Source of the DNA: Arthrobacter sp. 31Y
Lineage (GTDB): Bacteria > Actinomycetota > Actinomycetes > Actinomycetales > Micrococcaceae
Length of the DNA: 64,000 nt
Reading direction: 5' to 3'
Assembly: GCF_000526335.1 (NCBI RefSeq)
Contig: NZ_JAFW01000001.1
Location: 1,860,001-1,924,000, forward strand
In this document: positions 59,633 through 64,000 of the stretch, piece by piece
Layout of the letters: each line of letters starts with the position of its first letter
Numbering within the stretch: the stretch's first letter is position 1
The notes under the pieces: generated by a model
What the model was told of the DNA's origin: nothing
Database searches by the model: none
The model's input: the letters and a program-made list of their open reading frames with translations, nothing else
Program-made: the position numbers and the translations under genes

Positions 59633-59700
59633 ACCCAACTAGGTGACAGCACCTGCTCCAGTGAGCACGCATTAGAACAGTTACTGTCACTCAGTTGGGT
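59633..59700. repeat. Intergenic palindrome, family 1, copy 3 (terminator-like)
   Basis: ACCCAACTAGGTGACAG pairs with CTGTCACTCAGTTGGGT with two mismatches, between the converging AEC and GH15 genes. The word CAGTTGGGTTA is repeated again at 59711-59721, reaching the GH15 stop codon. Confidence 0.85.
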
Positions 59701-59718
59701 TATTGGACGTCAGTTGGG

Positions 59719-62355
59719 TTACTCCACGTCCGCGCTCGCCAGGTAGTAGTCCAGGAGCTGGGCGCAGCGGATGAAGCCCAGATGCGAGTACGCCTGAGGA
59801 TGGTTGCCCAGGTGCGTTTCCGTCCCGGGGTCGTATTCCTCCGGCAAGAGGCCCGTGGGTCCGAACAATGCCACCAACTGGTTGAACAACTCCAAGGCAT
59901 CATCCAGGCGGCCAACAGCAAGGTACGCCTCGATCAGCCAGGTGGTGCAAATGTGGAAGCCACCCTCCAAACCCGGCAGACCGTCGTCGTACCTGTACCG
60001 GAAAACGGTGGGTCCCACGCGCAGCTCCCGCTCAACCGCAGTAACGGTATCCAGGAAGCGCTGGTCCTGAACATCCAACAGCCCCGAAAGCCCAATGTGG
60101 AGGACCGCGGCATCCAGGTCAGGGCTGTCGTAAGCCACAGTGTAGGAAGCTGCGGACGAATCCCAGCCCTCGCGAAGGACTTCCCCGCGGATGGTTTCGG
60201 CAGCGACGGCCCAGTCCGCATGAGGCAGGCGCCCATGCAAAGCGGCAGCCCGGAGGGCCCGGTCCAGGGTGACCCAACACATCACTTTGGTGTACACGTG
60301 GTGCCTTGGGGCCCTTCGTGCTTCCCAAATCCCGTGGTCTGGTTCGTGCCAGCGGGCCAGCACCGCATGGGCCATCTGCTCTATCAGGAACCAGTGTTCA
60401 TCGGGCAGGAACCCGCGGCGCTCGGCAAGATCATGGATCAGCTCCGCAATGGGCCCGAACACATCCAACTGCACCTGGTGGTCTGCCGCGTTGCCAATGC
60501 GCACCGGCCGTGAGCCCGCGTAACCGGGCAGGCTCTCCACGATTGCCTCCGTGGAGAGCGGCGCCCCGGTCACCGAGTAGAGCGGATGCAGCCACTCGGG
60601 CCCCGGTGCATTCTGGAGGATGCGGTCCAGCCAGGCCAGGAAACCGTCGGCCTCCTGCGTGGAGCCCAACGACACCAGCGCGTTCACGGTCATGGACCCG
60701 TCACGCAGCCAGCAGTAGCGGTAATCCCAGTTCCGGGTCCCGCCGATGCCCTCAGGCAGTGAGGTGGTGGGTGCGGCCAGCACAGCGCCGGTGGGCTCAT
60801 GAACAAGCGACTTAAGCACCAGAGCGGATCGGCGCACCAACGACGTTTTGATGCTGGGCAGTTGCAGTGCCTTGATCCAATCGCGGGAAGACTGCCCGAC
60901 GGCGGTACGCCGGTTTGGTTCGCCGCCCGGGTCCGCGGGTGGCGGCTCGGTGTCACCACAGCGAAGGTTCAGCACCACAGGACCATGGTTGAGGGGAACT
61001 TCCGCCGTGGCCGTGGCATATTTGCCGTCGCTGGTGATCCGGAATGAGACTCCAGGCGCGGAGAGGATGATCGGGTCCGAGGTACCCATAATGTGTACTT
61101 CTTCACCGCGGAGCTCCATGCTGAAGGGCGCGTTGGCATAGTCCGGCCTGGGCGCAAAGACCACTCGCGCGGTGCCCGTCCCGGAAAGCACCCGCACCAG
61201 GCTGGTGATGCCTTCAGGTGCCGGCTCCAAGTAGTCGGTCACCGTGACGTCAGCCCAGCGCGTCTCCACGATCATGGTGTTATCCACATACCGCTGCGCG
61301 AGCACCTGTGATGGTTTCACCGGTTCTATGCTGAAATGACCGGCGGGTTCACCGCCAAGAATGTGGGCAAAAATGGATCCCGAATCCGGAAGGGGGTGAC
61401 TCATCCAGCAGACTTTGGCGTCCGGGGTCAGCAATGCTGTTGAGCTCCCGTTGCCGATCATGGAATGCCGTTCCAGCCCCACCGCATCTTCGCCGAACAG
61501 CCAAGCCCGCCGAAGTTCGAACAACAAAGCCAGCACCCGCGCAAAGGCTTCCGGGTCCGCAATGGTGTGCGCCGCCGTCGTATCCCCCGGGCCTACATGC
61601 AGGCCGAGGTCCGGTCCGCGCAGGGTGGCGATGGCTTTTTCGTCGCTCTCGGCATCACCTGCGTAGAGCGCGGCGCTCACGCCGAGCCGTGCGCGTAGCT
61701 GCTCAAGCGCCTGCCCCTTGGCAGGCTCTTCCACGGTGAGGTCCAAAACGGTGCCATCGATGATGAAGTACAGACCGAACTCAATGGCAATCTTCTGCGA
61801 AAGGAAAATCACCCGATCCACCACCTCGGGGGTGGCCGGCCGGGTATGCACCGCCACCCCTACGGGCTTACGGACAATGCTGATGCCCTTCTCAAAGCCC
61901 ATCGCCTCGGTCAACGCCGTAGCCACCTGTTGGAGCAACTGTTCCGTGGCCAAAGACAGGGAGTAGGCGTAGCCCATATCGAACTCCACACCGTGGGAAC
62001 CCACCAGATGGACCTCGGCCGGAAGCCGGGAAACCGCTGCAAGGTCCCGCAAGGACCGCCCGGAGATGATGGCCGTGTGCGTGTTGGGCAAGGCTGCGAG
62101 CGCACGGAGCGCCACAGCCGCACTGTCCAGCGGCAACGTTTCGGTGGACACGCCCTCAGCGGAGCAGAGCGTCCCCCCGTAGTTGCACGCCACCAGCAGG
62201 CCGGGGACGCGCGCGAGCTCCCTGAGTTCCGCAAACAGCTGCGGCGTGATTCCGCTCTCCGCGTCAGATTGGAGAACGGTGCGAAGGAGGCCAAGCGGGA
62301 GAGACTTCATGAGCAGCGCCGAGTCGGCTACTGCTTGGTTCAGGTGCGTGGGCAT
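59719..62355 (-). CDS. GH15 glycoside hydrolase (trehalase/glucoamylase type) fused to degenerate OtsB-like domain
   Basis: 878 residues. Residues about 35-275 form a HAD trehalose-phosphatase-like domain with ISGRSLRDLAAVSRLP, GSHGVEFDMGY, EEPAKGQALEQL and AGDAESDEKAI. Its first motif reads CNYGGTL where active enzymes have DxDGT, so the nucleophile and acid/base are missing. From about residue 305 comes a GH15 catalytic domain: NWDYRYCWLRDGS, LEGGFHICTTWLIEAYLAVG, LLPEEYDPGTETHLGNHPQAYSH with the catalytic Glu pair region. GH15 enzymes in actinobacteria include trehalases and glucoamylases; trehalose is favoured by the fused domain. Confidence 0.87.
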   Translation of the reverse strand: MPTHLNQAVADSALLMKSLPLGLLRTVLQSDAESGITPQLFAELRELARVPGLLVACNYGGTLCSAEGVSTETLPLDSAAVALRALAALPNTHTAIISGRSLRDLAAVSRLPAEVHLVGSHGVEFDMGYAYSLSLATEQLLQQVATALTEAMGFEKGISIVRKPVGVAVHTRPATPEVVDRVIFLSQKIAIEFGLYFIIDGTVLDLTVEEPAKGQALEQLRARLGVSAALYAGDAESDEKAIATLRGPDLGLHVGPGDTTAAHTIADPEAFARVLALLFELRRAWLFGEDAVGLERHSMIGNGSSTALLTPDAKVCWMSHPLPDSGSIFAHILGGEPAGHFSIEPVKPSQVLAQRYVDNTMIVETRWADVTVTDYLEPAPEGITSLVRVLSGTGTARVVFAPRPDYANAPFSMELRGEEVHIMGTSDPIILSAPGVSFRITSDGKYATATAEVPLNHGPVVLNLRCGDTEPPPADPGGEPNRRTAVGQSSRDWIKALQLPSIKTSLVRRSALVLKSLVHEPTGAVLAAPTTSLPEGIGGTRNWDYRYCWLRDGSMTVNALVSLGSTQEADGFLAWLDRILQNAPGPEWLHPLYSVTGAPLSTEAIVESLPGYAGSRPVRIGNAADHQVQLDVFGPIAELIHDLAERRGFLPDEHWFLIEQMAHAVLARWHEPDHGIWEARRAPRHHVYTKVMCWVTLDRALRAAALHGRLPHADWAVAAETIRGEVLREGWDSSAASYTVAYDSPDLDAAVLHIGLSGLLDVQDQRFLDTVTAVERELRVGPTVFRYRYDDGLPGLEGGFHICTTWLIEAYLAVGRLDDALELFNQLVALFGPTGLLPEEYDPGTETHLGNHPQAYSHLGFIRCAQLLDYYLASADVE

Positions 62356-62461
62356 GGCGAATCCTTCCGGGGCGGATAGCTACAGTCTCCGCCCGTCCGG
62401 TTTCGCTTGGCTACCTAGTAGATTGCAAATGCGTAAAGCTTTTCCTTGGATTTATGCGAGA

Positions 62462-62500
62462 AGGTCCCGCACTCCCTGCCCACGACGGGAGGCGGGACCT
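62462..62500 (-). terminator. Hairpin after the aminotransferase gene
   Basis: AGGTCCCGC and GCGGGACCT form a perfect stem with an inner CTCCC/GGGAG. It lies just past the end of the minus-strand aminotransferase, upstream of the GH15 gene on the same strand. Confidence 0.72.
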
Positions 62501-62510
62501 GACTCTGCAA

Positions 62511-63872
62511 TCAGGCTGCGAACGTGTCCGCGATGTCTAGAACCTCGTCCAGAATGGCCAGGCCCTCCCGGGCATCCTCACCACTTATGTTGCACGGCGG
62601 AACCACATGGATGCGGTTGAAGTTCGCAAAGGGGATGAGCCCGCGCGACTTGCACGCCGCCACCAGCTGGTTCATTTCAGGGCTGGATGAACCGTACGGA
62701 GCCAGCGGTTCGCGGGTGGCGCGGTCCTTGACCAGTTCGATGGCCCAGAGAACACCCCGGCCCCGCACTTCGCCCACAGAGCGGTGGCGCTCGGCGAATC
62801 CGGCGAGTGCCGGGCCGATCACGTTGGTACCGAGGCTTGCAGCATGCTGCACAATGCCTTCACGTTCCATGGCGTTAATGGTGGCGACGGCGGCAGCGGT
62901 AGCTAGCGGGTGGCCGGAGTAGGTCAGCCCGCCGGGATAGGCGCGTGTACCAAAAGTGGCCGCGATTTCCGGGCTGATGGCTACGCCCCCCAGCGGTACG
63001 TAGCCGGAGTTCACCCCCTTCGCGAAGGTGATCAGGTCCGGGACAACATCAAAGTGCTCCACGGCGAACCACTTGCCAGTGCGCCCGAAGCCGGCCATGA
63101 CCTCGTCTGCGATGAAGACGATGCCGTGTTTGGTGCACAGATCCCGCACTCCCTTCATGTAGTCAACCGGAGGAACGTAGATTCCGGCCGTTCCGGGGAT
63201 GCTCTCCAGCATGATCGCGGCGATGCTGGATGGGCCTTCAAACTCGATGAGCTGTTCCAGGTGTTCCAAGGCCCGCTGGGCTTCTTCTGCCTCGGTGGTG
63301 GAGTGGAACGCCGTGCGGTAGAGGTATGGCGGGAAGAAGTGGATGGTGCCCGTGGATGCGTTGTCACTGGCCCACCTCCTTGGGTCGCCGGTGATGTTGA
63401 CTGCCAGGTGCGTTCCGCCATGGTAAGAGCGGTAGGCGGAAAGGACCTTGTGGCGGCCCGTGTGGAGCCTGGCCATCCGGACGGCGTGTTCGTTGGCATC
63501 CGCGCCACCGTTGGTGAAGAAGATCCGGTCCAGCTCCCCCGGGGTCCGCTCGGCGATCAACCGTGCGGCCTCCGATCGGGCATCGTTGACATAGCTGGGA
63601 GCAATAGTGCACAGCTTGGCTGCCTGCGCGGCGATGGCTGCCACAACGGCGGGGTGCTGGTGTCCGATGTTGGTGTTGACCAGCTGGGAAGAGAAGTCCA
63701 GGTACTTGTTGCCCTCACCGTCCCAGACGTGTGAGCCCTCAGCTGCGCTGATGACCATGGGATCCAGCGTGTCCTGCGCGGACCAGGAGTGGAAGACGTG
63801 TTTGCGGTCCAACTCGTAGGCGCGGAGGGCTGCGTCGCGGTCAGTCTGCGGTGGTTCAAGGATGGCGGTCAT
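62511..63872 (-). CDS. Class III aminotransferase (omega-amino acid/beta-alanine type)
   Basis: 453 residues, PLP fold type I. It shows SHVWDGEGNKYLDFSSQLVNTNIGHQHPAVV, FFTNGGADANEHAVRMARLHTG, IVFIADEVMAGFGRTGKWFAVEHF (PLP Asp) and LITFAKGVNSGYVPLGGVAIS (Lys Schiff base). It transfers an amino group from an omega-amino acid or amine to pyruvate or oxoglutarate. The gene lies 47 bases after an aldehyde dehydrogenase on the same strand, which suggests degradation of an omega-amino acid to a semialdehyde and then an acid or CoA ester. The substrate is inferred. Confidence 0.9.
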   Translation of the reverse strand: MTAILEPPQTDRDAALRAYELDRKHVFHSWSAQDTLDPMVISAAEGSHVWDGEGNKYLDFSSQLVNTNIGHQHPAVVAAIAAQAAKLCTIAPSYVNDARSEAARLIAERTPGELDRIFFTNGGADANEHAVRMARLHTGRHKVLSAYRSYHGGTHLAVNITGDPRRWASDNASTGTIHFFPPYLYRTAFHSTTEAEEAQRALEHLEQLIEFEGPSSIAAIMLESIPGTAGIYVPPVDYMKGVRDLCTKHGIVFIADEVMAGFGRTGKWFAVEHFDVVPDLITFAKGVNSGYVPLGGVAISPEIAATFGTRAYPGGLTYSGHPLATAAAVATINAMEREGIVQHAASLGTNVIGPALAGFAERHRSVGEVRGRGVLWAIELVKDRATREPLAPYGSSSPEMNQLVAACKSRGLIPFANFNRIHVVPPCNISGEDAREGLAILDEVLDIADTFAA

Positions 63873-63919
63873 GGTGGTTGTCCTGACGTTCGTGGGCGCT
63901 GCGGATTTTGGGGGAACGC

Positions 63920-64000
63920 TTAGGAGTTCTGCGGGAAGCCGAGGTTGATCCCACCGTGGCTGGGATCCAGCCAGCGGGTGGTGACAGCCTTGCCCCGGGT
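63920..64000 (-). CDS. Aldehyde dehydrogenase C-terminus (MmsA-like), partial
   Basis: Only the last 26 residues are in the window: RGKAVTTRWLDPSHGGINLG then FPQNS and stop. This ending resembles CoA-acylating methylmalonate-semialdehyde dehydrogenases (MmsA/MsdA) of actinobacteria. It precedes the class III aminotransferase on the same strand. The call rests on a short segment and is tentative. Confidence 0.55.
   Translation of the reverse strand, partial: TRGKAVTTRWLDPSHGGINLGFPQNS

Overview
The window is chromosomal DNA from a high-GC actinobacterium of the Arthrobacter/Paenarthrobacter type. The support is GC-rich codon usage, frequent GTG starts, many starts that sit 6-9 bases after a -10 hexamer (leaderless transcripts), a mycobacterial-type dCTP deaminase/dUTPase, actinobacterial RhaI and RhaD forms, and DUF4235. 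The genus is inferred from overall protein character, not from a search. No phage, integrase, transposase, rRNA or CRISPR was seen; the single RNA gene is a CCA-encoding tRNA-Gly.

Layout. 1-3.5 kb: the end of a GNAT (siderophore-type) acetyltransferase, then a ykoEDC-type ECF vitamin transporter on the minus strand behind a TPP riboswitch. 3.7-4.7 kb: NUDIX hydrolase and DUF4235 protein. 4.8-11.1 kb: a complete, tightly overlapped Mrp Na+/H+ antiporter operon (A/B fusion, C, D, E, F, G). 11.3-14.5 kb: MFS protein and a two-gene cation/proton antiporter. 14.6-22.4 kb: dcd, two secreted cell-wall proteins that share FG-GAP-type repeats (a CAP protein and an M15 peptidase), a lipoprotein with an unannotated 49-residue peptide, and a two-component system. 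22.6-28.2 kb: tRNA-Gly, a 44-residue basic protein overlapping a carboxyethylornithine-synthase-like gene, MFS/LysR and NmrA/ArsR pairs, and a possible acetyltransferase remnant.

28.4-53.1 kb is a carbohydrate catabolism island. It holds an uncharacterised Gfo/Idh/MocA - DUF993 - TIM-barrel operon with its own LacI regulator and esterase, then xylose (ROK regulator, xylA, xylB), L-arabinose (LacI regulator, araB, araD, araA, aldose epimerase) and L-rhamnose (LacI regulator, rhaM, rhaI, rhaD fusion, rhaB) operons. Each has a recognisable operator. No sugar transporter lies in the window, so uptake must be encoded elsewhere.

53.2-64 kb: panD; a four-gene amine-use operon (APC permease, MoaF-like, cupin, flavin amine oxidase) facing a TetR gene across a perfect palindrome; an AEC transporter that appears translationally coupled to an 11-codon leader ORF; a GH15 enzyme fused to an OtsB-like domain whose catalytic aspartates are missing; and a class III aminotransferase behind the end of an aldehyde dehydrogenase.

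Two families of intergenic palindromic repeats mark gene ends at 41.4, 46.7 and 59.6 kb, and at 53.6 and 58.6 kb (a degenerate copy may lie at 22.8 kb). The best candidates for something undescribed are the DUF993 sugar operon, the MoaF/cupin/amine oxidase operon, the small-peptide/lipoprotein/two-component locus with its 28-bp palindrome, and the coupled leader ORF before the AEC transporter.
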